This document shows positions 33,242 to 41,840 of a stretch of DNA of 51,320 nucleotides, in pieces; position 1 is the stretch's first letter; each line of letters begins with the position of its first letter. The stretch covers positions 1-51,320 of the forward strand of contig DATLRC010000002.1 in assembly GCA_035534895.1 (NCBI GenBank), read 5' to 3'. A model generated the notes under the pieces. That model worked only from the letters and a program-made list of their open reading frames with translations. It made no database searches and had not been told where the DNA came from. The DNA is from DATLRC01 sp035534895 (lineage in GTDB: Bacteria; Patescibacteriota; Saccharimonadia; Saccharimonadales; UBA4665). The position numbers and the translations under genes were made by a program.

Positions 33242-34822
33242 ATGGATCAAACAGCCTTAAACAAGTCACTGCCCAGCACAAAGGCTGAACTAAGCCACAA
33301 CGAGATTATGGTCATTATGCTGGCCCTCATGTTAGCTATATTGCTGGCTGCTTTGGATCAGACGATAGTGGCCACTGCATTACCCAAAATTGCCAGTGAC
33401 CTAAACGGACTCAGTAAGCTATCCTGGGTAGCAACGGCATATTTATTAACCAGCGCGGTCTCAACCCCCCTTTACGGCAAGATTAGCGACATGTTTGGCC
33501 GCAAGAAGATATTTCAAACAGCAATTGTTATTTTTCTATTTGGTTCGGCTCTTTGTGGGCTAAGTCAGAATATGGATCAACTGATCTTTTTCAGAGCTCT
33601 CCAGGGTATTGGTGCTGGAGGTCTAATGACTCTTGCTTTGGCGGTCATTGGTGATATCGTGCCTCCCCGACAACGTGGTCGTTATCAGGGTTATTTCGGG
33701 GCTGTCTTTGCCTTTTCAAGTATTATTGGCCCGCTGCTGGGCGGCTTCTTTGCTGATAGTCATCTTCTAGGGTGGCGCTGGATTTTTTATATTAACTTAC
33801 CGGTCGGCATATTGGCCATGTCAGCCATTGCCACTCGCTTACACTTGCCTGTCCGGCGAACTGAGCACCGGGTTGACTATCTAGGAGCCGTTTTGCTAGC
33901 TACAGCCATCGTTAGTTTGCTTCTAGTCACGGTCTGGGGTGGTGCTACCTTTGCCTGGTTATCAAATCAAATTATTGGCTTAGCGATCTTGAGTCTGGTA
34001 TCTGCAATTTTGTTTGTTCTGAGAGAACAACGAGCACCTGAACCAGTGGTTCCCCTAAGATTATTTAAAAATGACATTTTCTCTGTTGCTGCAATTTTAA
34101 GCTTGCTGGCTGGGTTCGTCATGTTTGGAGCAATTATTTTCTTGCCAGAGTACCAGCAAATTGTCCGGGGCTATTCAGCAACCAAGTCCGGCTTACTAAT
34201 GTTACCGCTTATAGGTGGCTTGTTAACGGCCGTCCTGAGCTCCGGCAGGCTTATTACCCGCTTTGGAAGGTATCGTATCTTCCCCATTGTTGGCAGTATT
34301 TTTATCACTATCGGGTTATGGCTATTCAGTCATATAAGCTTGACTACTTCTCAGTTGACACTCTCAATTTGGATGGTCGTTTTAGGTCTAGGTATTGGGC
34401 CGTTCATGCAGGTCACTACTTTGGCAGTTCAAAATTCGGTTAACCGGGCTGATCTGGGGACTGCTACCTCGGCAGTTACTTTTTTCCGTTCTTTTGGCAG
34501 TTCACTTGGAGCTGCTCTCTTCGGAGCTATTTTAGTCAATCGCCTGACTTATAATCTACACCGTTTGCTGCCTCCGCAAGCAGCGGCACTGCATATAACA
34601 GCTCGTAGTCTGCAGTCAAGTGCCGCCGGACTTCGTAGTGCACCACCTCAAATTGTACACATCGTTTTAGAAGCCTTTGCCAGTGCTTTTCATGTAGTCT
34701 TTTTATGGGCCATCCCCTTCGCTGCAGTTATGTTTTTGGTGACTTTAAAACTTCGTGAAACACCCCTTAAAACATCGACTCATGATATAGCTGAGGGCCA
34801 GAACCTGGAGACGGCTAAATAA
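33242..34822 (+). CDS. MFS multidrug exporter, DHA2 (EmrB/QacA) family
   Basis: A 526-aa transporter with about 14 hydrophobic segments. The family motifs are clear: LDQTIVATALPKIASDL in the first helix region, GKISDMFGRKKIF between helices 2 and 3, and GGLMTLALAVIGDIVPPRQRGRYQG. It would export drugs or other small molecules by proton antiport. The ATG at 33242 has AGGAG five bases upstream, better than GTG 33236. Its 3' end overlaps the sodX gene by 8 nt, tail to tail. Confidence 0.9.
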   Translation: MDQTALNKSLPSTKAELSHNEIMVIMLALMLAILLAALDQTIVATALPKIASDLNGLSKLSWVATAYLLTSAVSTPLYGKISDMFGRKKIFQTAIVIFLFGSALCGLSQNMDQLIFFRALQGIGAGGLMTLALAVIGDIVPPRQRGRYQGYFGAVFAFSSIIGPLLGGFFADSHLLGWRWIFYINLPVGILAMSAIATRLHLPVRRTEHRVDYLGAVLLATAIVSLLLVTVWGGATFAWLSNQIIGLAILSLVSAILFVLREQRAPEPVVPLRLFKNDIFSVAAILSLLAGFVMFGAIIFLPEYQQIVRGYSATKSGLLMLPLIGGLLTAVLSSGRLITRFGRYRIFPIVGSIFITIGLWLFSHISLTTSQLTLSIWMVVLGLGIGPFMQVTTLAVQNSVNRADLGTATSAVTFFRSFGSSLGAALFGAILVNRLTYNLHRLLPPQAAALHITARSLQSSAAGLRSAPPQIVHIVLEAFASAFHVVFLWAIPFAAVMFLVTLKLRETPLKTSTHDIAEGQNLETAK

Positions 34823-35135
34823 CTCTTGGCCATATTAGCCGACCGACTACTTTATCTCTATCTATCCAACCGAAGTGACGACTATCGATACTCTGATCTG
34901 GGTTATCGCCGACTAGGAAGACTTTTTGATCTTCGACTGCCTGAATACGCTTAATTTTGTCTAGCCCGCGGTGATTAAGCATAACTATCTGACCGACTTT
35001 TAGGGGACGGTAAGCTCTTGTGACTACAACCAATCTACCGGGCAACAGGTTGGGCTGCATGCTGGTGCCAACCACTCGGCGGACGTAGAATAATTTACTT
35101 TTTGGTGTCCCAAAAAACTTTGGCGATTTCATCAA
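34815..35135 (-). CDS. sodX: Nickel-type SOD maturation protease (S24/S26 signal-peptidase-like)
   Basis: A 106-aa serine protease of the signal peptidase/LexA fold: VVGTSMQPNL carries the catalytic Ser and LDKIKRIQAV the Lys, followed by VGDNPDQSIDSRHFG. It lacks a membrane anchor, as SodX proteins do. SodX removes the N-terminal leader of Ni-SOD to free His1. The gene overlaps sodN by 41 nt, directly downstream. Confidence 0.85.
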   Translation of the reverse strand: MMKSPKFFGTPKSKLFYVRRVVGTSMQPNLLPGRLVVVTRAYRPLKVGQIVMLNHRGLDKIKRIQAVEDQKVFLVGDNPDQSIDSRHFGWIDRDKVVGRLIWPRVI

Positions 35136-35478
35136 TTTGATCTAATAACTTCTGTCCTGCTTCAACTTCCAATTGGTGCTTACATTCGCTGGCCTGCTTA
35201 ATGGCTTTCCAGAACTTGTCATGCAAATCGGGATACTTTTCAAGATGTTCCGGCTTAAAGTAATCGGCCCAGAGCACCAACAAATGTTGCTTAACCAGCT
35301 CTGCTCGTTGCTCCTTTATAAGCATTGCTCGAGTTTTGTTCGGCTCATCGAGGCCGGGATACTTTTCCATAATTGCTTTAATACTTTGGGCTTCAATTCG
35401 TGCTTGAGCCGGATCATAGACACCACATGGCAAGTCACAGTGGGCGTAGACTGGCTTAATTAATCGTTTGGTTAACAT
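35095..35478 (-). CDS. sodN: Nickel superoxide dismutase precursor
   Basis: A 127-aa protein. After a short leader (MLTKRLIKPVYA) comes the nickel hook HCDLPCGVYDP, whose His1, Cys2 and Cys6 bind Ni. A four-helix bundle follows. The enzyme converts superoxide to peroxide and oxygen and works as a hexamer. Cleavage right before HCDLPC by the overlapping sodX product is expected. An AGGAGGAAAAAG-type ribosome site precedes the ATG. Evidence for oxygen exposure of this organism. Confidence 0.95.
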   Translation of the reverse strand: MLTKRLIKPVYAHCDLPCGVYDPAQARIEAQSIKAIMEKYPGLDEPNKTRAMLIKEQRAELVKQHLLVLWADYFKPEHLEKYPDLHDKFWKAIKQASECKHQLEVEAGQKLLDQIDEIAKVFWDTKK

Positions 35479-35508
35479 TTCTTTTTCCTCCTTGGGCTAT
35501 ATTATAGC

Positions 35509-36168
35509 CTAGTTAATATTCGAATTTTGGCTTTGGGTAGTCCGCCACTTAGCAATTTCGCCGTGGTGACCATTCAATAGGACAGCTGGCACTTCCTGGC
35601 CTCTAAAATTCTGGGGGCGAGTATATTGTGGAAATTCAATTTGGTGATCATCTTTTTGAAAGGATTCAATTTCAACCGAGTCTTGGCCACCAAGTACTCC
35701 GGGCAGTAATCGAACAACAGAGTCAATGATTACCATGGCTGGTAGTTCACCGCCTGTTAAAACATAGTTACCTATACAATATTGAGCATCTACCCATTTC
35801 GTGATGCGCTCGTCATAGCCCTCATAGCGCGGGCAAACTACTACTAGTCCCTTACCGGCGGCGGCCAATCCTTTTGCATCAGATTGCTTGTAGATCCGGC
35901 CCCTGGGTGTCGGTAGAATGACCGTCGCCTGTGGATCATTCTTCTTTGCCTGCTCGATGGCTTCGACTAGGGGTTCGGGCTTAAGTAGCATACCATCACC
36001 GCCTCCGTAAGGAGTATCGTCAATTTGGTGTCGTGGTCCCAGCCCAAATTGTCTTAAATCAATCAGCTGATATTCAACCAGCCCGTGCTGCTGGGCTTTA
36101 TGAAGCATGCTTTGACCCAGAAGACCGTTGAACATGTCTGGAAATAAACTAATAATTTGTATTTTCAT
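35509..36168 (-). CDS. trmD: tRNA (guanine-N1)-methyltransferase TrmD
   Basis: A 219-aa SPOUT methyltransferase that makes m1G37 in tRNA. Seen: IISLFPDMF at the start, DDTPYGGGDGMLLKPEPL, VVCPRYEGYDERI and IGNYVLTGGELPAM forming the trefoil-knot SAM site. The ATG at 36168 is preferred over 36177 because family members start next to the IISLFP strand. It belongs to the rpsP-khpA-trmD cluster, although rimM is absent and a terminator-like stem precedes it. Confidence 0.95.
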   Translation of the reverse strand: MKIQIISLFPDMFNGLLGQSMLHKAQQHGLVEYQLIDLRQFGLGPRHQIDDTPYGGGDGMLLKPEPLVEAIEQAKKNDPQATVILPTPRGRIYKQSDAKGLAAAGKGLVVVCPRYEGYDERITKWVDAQYCIGNYVLTGGELPAMVIIDSVVRLLPGVLGGQDSVEIESFQKDDHQIEFPQYTRPQNFRGQEVPAVLLNGHHGEIAKWRTTQSQNSNIN

Positions 36169-36196
36169 TAGTTTCATTCTAGGTTAAGATTCGACT

Positions 36197-36229
36197 AAAA
36201 CCAAAAAGAACCCCTTTTAGAGGTTCTTT
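36197..36229 (-). terminator. Intrinsic terminator between khpA and trmD
   Basis: On the minus strand AAAGAACC (36229-36222) pairs with GGTTCTTT (36212-36205), followed by TTGGTTTT. It can end the rpsP-khpA transcript or attenuate trmD. Confidence 0.65.
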
Positions 36230-36238
36230 GAGTCACAT

Positions 36239-36277
36239 AAAGCTCCCACCTTTTTAGGATGGCTCGCAATGAGCTTT
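36239..36277 (-). promoter_or_regulatory. Structured leader segment upstream of trmD
   Basis: AAAGCTC (36277-36271) pairs with GAGCTTT (36245-36239), enclosing a second GC-rich pairing. Together with the following terminator it could form an attenuation unit. No known class recognised. Confidence 0.4.
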
Positions 36278-36375
36278 TAAATTTTTATGTTAAGCTTTTG
36301 TCTTTCGACTAAGGCTAGTATAGGCGCTGGGCCTAGGACTTGCAACAATAAATAGCATTAATTACAACGACTGAC

Positions 36376-36831
36376 TTAGACGTCTAGGTCATCTAGTTCT
36401 TCTAGCTCTTTCCGGGTTTGACTGAGGCGGTCAGTTGTATCTGTTTCCTCAGGAGCTTCTGGCTCTTTGTCTGCCTCTGGCAGCTGATTATCGCTAGTGT
36501 CGTCATGATCAGCGACTTGGGGTTGAGGCTGATCATCATTCGGCAGTTGCTGGTCATCACTTCTGGAGCGTCCAGCGCCGGGTTCACCGTTATCGATTAT
36601 TTTAAGATTGTAGCGGGCGTCATTCTTGGTACCAAGTGCTCTAAGCAGGGTCCGTAAACTTTGGGCTGTGGCACCACGTTTACCGATTACTCGGCCGAGG
36701 TCTTCCGGGTCAACCGTTAGCTCTAGGAGAACACCCTTCTCATCAATCCGGCGTTCAATTTTAACAGCATCTGGGTTTGAGACTAGTGATTTGATGACGA
36801 ACTCGACGAACTGTTGATCAATACTACTCAT
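36376..36831 (-). CDS. khpA: KH-domain RNA-binding protein (KhpA-like)
   Basis: A 151-aa protein: the N-terminal KH domain contains GRVIGKRGATAQSLRTLLRALG with the GxxG loop, typical of the small KH protein encoded between rpsP and trmD. A long acidic, disordered tail (from about 80) is unusual, since KhpA is normally about 80 aa. The ATG at 36831 is chosen for its GGAGG site eight bases upstream. It probably acts as an RNA chaperone in ribosome assembly or cell-division control. Confidence 0.85.
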   Translation of the reverse strand: MSSIDQQFVEFVIKSLVSNPDAVKIERRIDEKGVLLELTVDPEDLGRVIGKRGATAQSLRTLLRALGTKNDARYNLKIIDNGEPGAGRSRSDDQQLPNDDQPQPQVADHDDTSDNQLPEADKEPEAPEETDTTDRLSQTRKELEELDDLDV

Positions 36832-36916
36832 TGCGGGATCCTCCAATTACAGTAATTCACTAATTATTATAACAAGCTTCGGCTGATCTTAGCGACAATT
36901 TTTTTGGGTCTTAGGT

Positions 36917-37384
36917 TTATTTAGGATTGTCGGCAGGCTCAGCTACAGTGCTTGGCTCAGTAGTAGCCTCGGGCTGGGCTGCCTCATCTGGCTCTGGCTG
37001 TGGACTAGCAACCTCTTCGGTTGCTTTGGGTTCTGGTGGACTTGTAGTCTCTTCGGTTACTTTGGGTTCCGGTGGACGAGTGCTGCGTCGTTTATCGGCG
37101 TTACGGACAGTTCGTTGCTTAGCAGTTGTAAATTGGGCCCAAGACGGTAGCTTAAGTCCTTCTCGAATTAACAACTTTGCGACTGTCTCTGATGGTCTGG
37201 CGCCATTCTTTAAATAATGAGCGGCTTTTTCCTTGTCCAGGGTTAAGCTCTTGGTGTGTGGGTCATAGCTACCGAGATTGACTACCACTTTACCGCTCGT
37301 CGGCGTCAGTCTGGAATCTTGGACGATAACACGGAATGAGGCGTGACCATGGCGACCAGTACGTTGCATACGGATAACTAACAT
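36917..37384 (-). CDS. rpsP: Ribosomal protein bS16 with long acidic tail
   Basis: A 155-aa protein. The first 85 residues are ordinary bS16 (MLVIRMQRTGRHGHASFRVIVQDSR ... GARPSETVAKLLIREG, shown in parts). The rest is a Pro/Glu/Thr-rich tail with two near-identical repeats of SPPEPK(V/A)TEE type. Start is clear. First gene of the khpA-trmD cluster. Confidence 0.95.
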   Translation of the reverse strand: MLVIRMQRTGRHGHASFRVIVQDSRLTPTSGKVVVNLGSYDPHTKSLTLDKEKAAHYLKNGARPSETVAKLLIREGLKLPSWAQFTTAKQRTVRNADKRRSTRPPEPKVTEETTSPPEPKATEEVASPQPEPDEAAQPEATTEPSTVAEPADNPK

Positions 37385-37480
37385 CTGTTTGTAAAACTCA
37401 CTTTCATTTTTTTGGAAATCTTAAGTTATTGCCTGCGAACAATGTTTGCTATTTTACAGATTGTCGCCTCTGTTGTCAAA

Positions 37481-38182
37481 CTAGTTCTTGTGCTGGTAAT
37501 AGGCCATTGCCTCAGTGGCTGCCTTTTGCTGTCCAGCTTGCTTGCTCGGGCCTACCCCTTTGCCCCGTAATTTGGCATTAACGAAGACGCCGACGGTAAA
37601 CATTTTGTCATGGTCTGGCCCTTCTTCGCTAATCACTCGATAAAGTGGTGTTGCGCCTTCTTGGCTTTGAACCATTTCCTGCAAACTCGATTTGGGATCA
37701 ATCCAGGAGCCAGTTGATAAAATCTGATCCAAGGTAGACAGGATGCCTTCAGTGATAAAGTTCCGAGCAACTTGATAGCCTTGATCCAGATAAAGAGCGC
37801 CGATGACCGCTTCAAATGCATTGGCCAGAATTTGGGCCCTGGCTCGTTCAGTGCCTCGCTTTTCTCCTCGGCTTAAGCGCAGCAACGGTTCAAATTGATA
37901 TCGGCTAGCAGCGGCACCAATGCTTTCAGTTCGCACCAGGCTACTACGCCAGTTAGTTAAAACACCCTCAGGCTGGTCAAAGGAAGTATAAAGATACTCG
38001 GTAACCACCAGCTCAAGGACAGCGTCGCCTAAGAATTCCAAACGTTCATTGTGTTGTCGGACGGTTTTTTTATGCTCGTTTAGATATGAGCGGTGGGTAA
38101 AGGCAGTCACCAATAGATCAATGTCCTTGAAGGTGACCCCTAACTTGTCTCGAGCAAAAACTTGGTAAAGATTAGTATCCAT
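37481..38182 (-). CDS. rnc: Ribonuclease III
   Basis: A 233-aa enzyme that cuts double-stranded RNA, including rRNA precursors. The signature ERLEFLGDAVLE is at 46-57, a second acidic site at about AFEAVIGALYLDQG, and a C-terminal double-stranded-RNA-binding domain (from about 160). Full length, no oddities. Lies between the nudix gene and rpsP on the same strand. Confidence 0.96.
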   Translation of the reverse strand: MDTNLYQVFARDKLGVTFKDIDLLVTAFTHRSYLNEHKKTVRQHNERLEFLGDAVLELVVTEYLYTSFDQPEGVLTNWRSSLVRTESIGAAASRYQFEPLLRLSRGEKRGTERARAQILANAFEAVIGALYLDQGYQVARNFITEGILSTLDQILSTGSWIDPKSSLQEMVQSQEGATPLYRVISEEGPDHDKMFTVGVFVNAKLRGKGVGPSKQAGQQKAATEAMAYYQHKN

Positions 38183-38202
38183 CGTTTTATGATTATCTGT
38201 GA

Positions 38203-38700
38203 TTAAAGTTTAGCATCCCTGATTTTTTTCATGCCAAGTAGAATAAGTTTACTGATATCTTCGTAGGCAATCTTATCAATGGCCTCATGTGCTGGCAGCC
38301 ATTTAATGTCGTTGAGCCAGTCTTCCGGTTTTAATTTATTGGTATCACCCAATCCTTGGACCAAATAGATGTGCATGGTCATTAATACCAATGTCTGGCT
38401 GCGGCGGTAGCGAAAGTTTACTTTACCCAACCAGTTCATTACTCTCATCTGCTCTAGGCCAGTTTCTTCGCTTATTTCTCGCTGAGCCGTCTTTTTGGGT
38501 TCTTCACCAGGCTCAACATGTCCTTTAGGGATTGTCCAGCGATTCTTGGCATCTTGGATCAGGAGCAGTTCAAGGCCTTTGGTTGTTGGGTCACGGCGAA
38601 AAACAATGCCTCCGGAAGTTGTTTCGTGAACCACTTCACTGATAAGAGGACGTCGGGTTACTAATTTACGTATTCCTTGAATTGGTTTAGGTCTTTTCAT
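38203..38700 (-). CDS. Nudix hydrolase (MutT/Ap4A-type)
   Basis: A 165-aa protein with a complete Nudix box GHVEPGEEPKKTAQREISEETGLE (given in parts: G-H-V-E-P-G-E...R-E-I-S-E-E-T-G). The substrate is unknown; the order GGIVFRRDP and WTIPKGHVEPGE suggests an Ap4A or (deoxy)nucleotide-polyphosphate hydrolase. It lies in the same minus-strand run as nusB and rnc, with short gaps. Confidence 0.88.
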   Translation of the reverse strand: MKRPKPIQGIRKLVTRRPLISEVVHETTSGGIVFRRDPTTKGLELLLIQDAKNRWTIPKGHVEPGEEPKKTAQREISEETGLEQMRVMNWLGKVNFRYRRSQTLVLMTMHIYLVQGLGDTNKLKPEDWLNDIKWLPAHEAIDKIAYEDISKLILLGMKKIRDAKL

Positions 38701-38754
38701 GCAACAGTTCTTTCTAAGCTAAAACTATTTTGATAATTTGGCCGAGGGGGCGGT

Positions 38755-39201
38755 TCAGCTTTTAGTTGGAGTGACGGCCGTCTTTTGTCTGAGAAGAGTT
38801 CCCAGCACACCATTTACAAATTTCGAGGAGTTATCGCTGCCAAAGGCTTTGGCAAGCTCGATGGCTTCATTAATAACTACCTTGGGGGGAACATCAGGCT
38901 CCTTTTGTAGTTCGTACAAGCCCATCCTTAGCACAATGCGGTCAATGCGGGCAATTTGGTTGATCGGCCACTCAGGGGCTACTGGTTGCAAAGCAGCATC
39001 TAGAGCTGTTTGCTGTTTGGTAACTCCCTTGACCATCTTTTCAATGAAATCGGTGTCGTCTACCATGTTTCGGTAACGACCAATGTTACGCTCAAGCACT
39101 TCTTTAAGAGCAAGCTTCTCATCGCCTGCCTCTCGCCTAAATTCCATCTCATAAAGAGTTTGGAGGGCGATAATGCGACCTAGATGCCGATTCGATGCCA
39201 T
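38755..39201 (-). CDS. nusB: Transcription antitermination factor NusB
   Basis: A 148-aa all-helical protein: RHLGRIIALQTLYEMEFR at the start, then IARIDRIVLRMGLYEL and PPKVVINEAIELAKAFGSDNSSKFVNGVLG (in pieces), the classic NusB core that binds boxA of rRNA leaders together with S10. Full length. Confidence 0.95.
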   Translation of the reverse strand: MASNRHLGRIIALQTLYEMEFRREAGDEKLALKEVLERNIGRYRNMVDDTDFIEKMVKGVTKQQTALDAALQPVAPEWPINQIARIDRIVLRMGLYELQKEPDVPPKVVINEAIELAKAFGSDNSSKFVNGVLGTLLRQKTAVTPTKS

Positions 39202-39268
39202 ATTGTTAAATTCCTTTTGATTTAGCTATAGCTGCTCTTTTTAAGTATAGCTCAGTTTTAAAGTCCTG

Positions 39269-39421
39269 CTAGCTGATGTCTTTTGGGATGCCGGTTTCCC
39301 TATTGGTTGTTCGAACCTTGACCGCCGATTTGGCATTCACAGCACGGGCTAGCTTAAGCACCAAATGGCTGCGTCGGGTCCCAGTGCGGCGTGGACTGGT
39401 GCGCTTTTTGGGTTTACCCAT
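39269..39421 (-). CDS. rpmF: Ribosomal protein bL32
   Basis: A 50-aa basic protein: MGKPKKRTSPRRTGTRRSH. The ATG at 39421 has GGAGG seven bases upstream, so the longer in-frame extension to 39505 is rejected. It lacks the zinc-binding cysteines of some bL32 forms (a C-minus type). Confidence 0.9.
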   Translation of the reverse strand: MGKPKKRTSPRRTGTRRSHLVLKLARAVNAKSAVKVRTTNRETGIPKDIS

Positions 39422-39542
39422 TAACAATCCTCCCTTATCTTTAATTGATAAGCTAAGCTTAATAAAACTTGGTTTTATTTTAGCTGAAAAACTAATTTTA
39501 CTCAAGCACTAATTTTTGACATTTTTTCTACTTTCTTTTCTA

Positions 39543-39570
39543 TTAGGATTGGTCTTTCGGCCATTCCTAA
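39543..39570. other. Hairpin between rpmF and cytochrome b
   Basis: TTAGGA-T-TGG pairs with CCA-T-TCCTAA around an 8-nt loop. It is in the 296-nt gap between divergent genes. No T-tract; the role is unclear. Confidence 0.4.
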
Positions 39571-39717
39571 GAAGATATAAGCCTTATTGACCCTTCTTCA
39601 GAGAGGCTAGAGAGCATCTTGATTTATAGCTAGGATTAGCTTTAGCAAAATTTAGGCCCTTATTAATTCTGGCCCTAGGTGTAGAATACAGATATATAGA
39701 CAAGGATATAAAGACCA

Positions 39718-41115
39718 GTGGATGAAAACGCCTCACTCAAGAAAATATTGTCTCAGCTTATGATTGAGCGAGTACCTTCCTATGCCAACAAGCTGTTTTA
39801 CTCTCTTGGCTTTTTATCGATGATCAGTTTCCTTGTGCTCATTATTACGGGCGTCATTATGGTAGCTTATGGCCCCAGTTGGTGGTTAACTGATCCGGCC
39901 GGACAGTTTTTTCGGAGCATACACTTATGGGCAACCCAGGCTTTCGTTCTATTTGTGCTTCTTCATTTATCTATCGTCTTTTTAACCTCTGGCTTTAAGA
40001 AGCCCAGGCGGTTGACGTGGGTAATTGGGGCCATGATGTTCTTTTTCGTTCTAGTGGAAGCTGAGTTTGGCTATGTCCTAAGAGGAGACTACTCGTCACA
40101 ATACCGAAGTCTTCAAGGAGCAGACTTATTTAATGGTAGTGGCATTGGTGGTTTTCTCAATGAATTAAATTATCATCAGATTTTTGGGATTCATGTGGTC
40201 GTTGTGCCGTTATTAATTTTAGGCCTATTGTTTGTTCACTATCTGCTGATTAGGGCTAGGGGTATAGCAAAACCCTACCGTCAAGATGTTAAATACACCA
40301 TTGTTAAAGCTAATCATGGGCTCCTATTTTTACGAGGCTTCGGACTTATCGGTGTCATTCTTGGCCTAGCCCTTATTTTCCCGTCGCCTTTTATCCGTCC
40401 AACTACTATTAAAGAAGTAGCCCAGGAAGATCCTAGCTTGATGAGCCAGACACTCCTAAAAGAATTTAATCGAACTTCAGATACTGCAATATATGTAGAT
40501 AATATTGACCCCTATCGTTATGACGTTAGGCAGGTTTACATTGTCCAGCCTTACCATCAACTTCTTGCTATCAAACATTCTAGAGATCAACTTGTGGTAT
40601 TTAATGCCGAATCGGCTGCTACCCAAAATGCAGAGATTGGACAGGCGAGAGACTACTATATGAATGGTCTAGCTAAGCAACCTAAGCCCAACCCTGTTAT
40701 AGACATAGTTAACTCTTTAACTACTATGGCCAAATCGGGTTTATACGAGGCTTCCCTTTTCAATTCTAATCCTTCAGGTGATCAATCAACGTATGTCTTA
40801 CGCTTCCTAGCTGATAGCGGCGTTTTGGACACTAAAGCTCAAAGCCTAGGCATAACAACGCAGCAATACGGTATGTTGCACGAGGAGTCAACTAAGTTCC
40901 CGCTAGGGGCCTGGTGGTTAGCACCAATTGGTCTACTCGACCATACCATTTTAGCCAATGATGCCAACGGAGACAGAGACACGGCTATCATAGTTGGCTG
41001 GCTAATTCTTCTTCTTATAGCCTTCCCCTATATTCCGTACGTCAATAGATTGCCGGATAAGCTGGGGCTTTATAAATTGATATGGCATGAGTCTAAAAAA
41101 ACTAGGTCTAAGTAG
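39718..41115 (+). CDS. Stand-alone di-haem cytochrome b
   Basis: A 465-aa membrane protein. The N-terminal half is a cytochrome b/b6 four-helix core with two His pairs: H70 (SIHLWATQ) with the following LLHLSIVF, and HQIFGIHVV with FVHYLLI. A long extracytoplasmic region (about 250-410) and a final membrane helix follow. It would carry electrons across the membrane between quinol-like donors and an unknown acceptor. No Rieske, cytochrome c1 or oxidase gene is near, so its partner is unknown. GTG start with a weak AAGGAT site. Confidence 0.8.
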   Translation: MDENASLKKILSQLMIERVPSYANKLFYSLGFLSMISFLVLIITGVIMVAYGPSWWLTDPAGQFFRSIHLWATQAFVLFVLLHLSIVFLTSGFKKPRRLTWVIGAMMFFFVLVEAEFGYVLRGDYSSQYRSLQGADLFNGSGIGGFLNELNYHQIFGIHVVVVPLLILGLLFVHYLLIRARGIAKPYRQDVKYTIVKANHGLLFLRGFGLIGVILGLALIFPSPFIRPTTIKEVAQEDPSLMSQTLLKEFNRTSDTAIYVDNIDPYRYDVRQVYIVQPYHQLLAIKHSRDQLVVFNAESAATQNAEIGQARDYYMNGLAKQPKPNPVIDIVNSLTTMAKSGLYEASLFNSNPSGDQSTYVLRFLADSGVLDTKAQSLGITTQQYGMLHEESTKFPLGAWWLAPIGLLDHTILANDANGDRDTAIIVGWLILLLIAFPYIPYVNRLPDKLGLYKLIWHESKKTRSK

Positions 41116-41142
41116 AATTGTGAAGAGTTTTGGCGGTCTTGC

Positions 41143-41751
41143 CTAAATTAGAGTCTTCCAATAGTACCAGAAATGAGTCACTAGTATCCCTAAGATCAGG
41201 ACATACCAAAACAATAGTAAGTCCCCATGGTGACGAAGGATAAACTCTTTGAGCGTACTAAGTTGTTTAGGAAATTGCAGATTGCCCGACTGAATATTGT
41301 AGACCGTAGTATAGATGAATATTGGAGCAGTTATGATCCAGACTACGAAGCAGAAAGGACAAATGGCCTGGAGCCGATAGACGCCTTCAAAAAATAGGTA
41401 ATATGTAAAGACAAAACCTATACTTACCCCTAATTGTAGGCCGAGCCATAGCCAACGTTCGAATTTTGCTTTAGCAAGCAAGGCAGCTCCAAGAGTGACA
41501 ATTGCGCTAAAGCCAACCAAGCCGAAAATAGTATTAGGCACGCCGAGTAGTTCTGCTTGTTTAGTTTTCATAACTGAACCACAACTTAGAATTGGGCTAA
41601 TATTGCAGTTTGGATTGTAGTTAGGGTTGGTTAGGATCTGGATTTTGTCATAGGTTAGGGCAAAAGAAGCAATAATCCCAATAATGCCGCAGCCTACCAG
41701 GATGTAGCCCAATGCCCGACCAAACTGAGTCTGATTGTCTACTTGTTTCAT
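41143..41751 (-). CDS. Vitamin K epoxide reductase (VKOR) family protein
   Basis: A 202-aa membrane protein with about five hydrophobic helices. The active-site CxxC is ICPFC in the fourth helix region, and a periplasmic loop has NCNISPILSCGSVM with the relay cysteines, then LGVPNTIFGLVG. VKOR reoxidises DsbA-like thioredoxins with quinone. No fused thioredoxin domain. Its quinone link may connect with the adjacent cytochrome b. Confidence 0.92.
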   Translation of the reverse strand: MKQVDNQTQFGRALGYILVGCGIIGIIASFALTYDKIQILTNPNYNPNCNISPILSCGSVMKTKQAELLGVPNTIFGLVGFSAIVTLGAALLAKAKFERWLWLGLQLGVSIGFVFTYYLFFEGVYRLQAICPFCFVVWIITAPIFIYTTVYNIQSGNLQFPKQLSTLKEFILRHHGDLLLFWYVLILGILVTHFWYYWKTLI

Positions 41752-41801
41752 GGTTAGCTTTAGTTTACAGATATCGAATCAGCTCAGCAAGGACCCTGGT
41801 T

Positions 41802-41830
41802 TTGACATTGCTTCTATATTCTGTTATATT
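41802..41830 (+). promoter_or_regulatory. Promoter for the 89-aa hypothetical gene
   Basis: -35 TTGACA (41802-41807), 17-nt spacer, -10 TATATT (41825-41830). The ATG at 41841 is ten bases beyond. Confidence 0.7.
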
Positions 41831-41840
41831 AGCAGTAGTT

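Noticed and set aside
36927..37217. 96-aa ORF antisense to rpsP
   Set aside because: It is low-complexity Gly/Ser/Val sequence that mirrors the Pro/Glu-rich tail codons of bS16.
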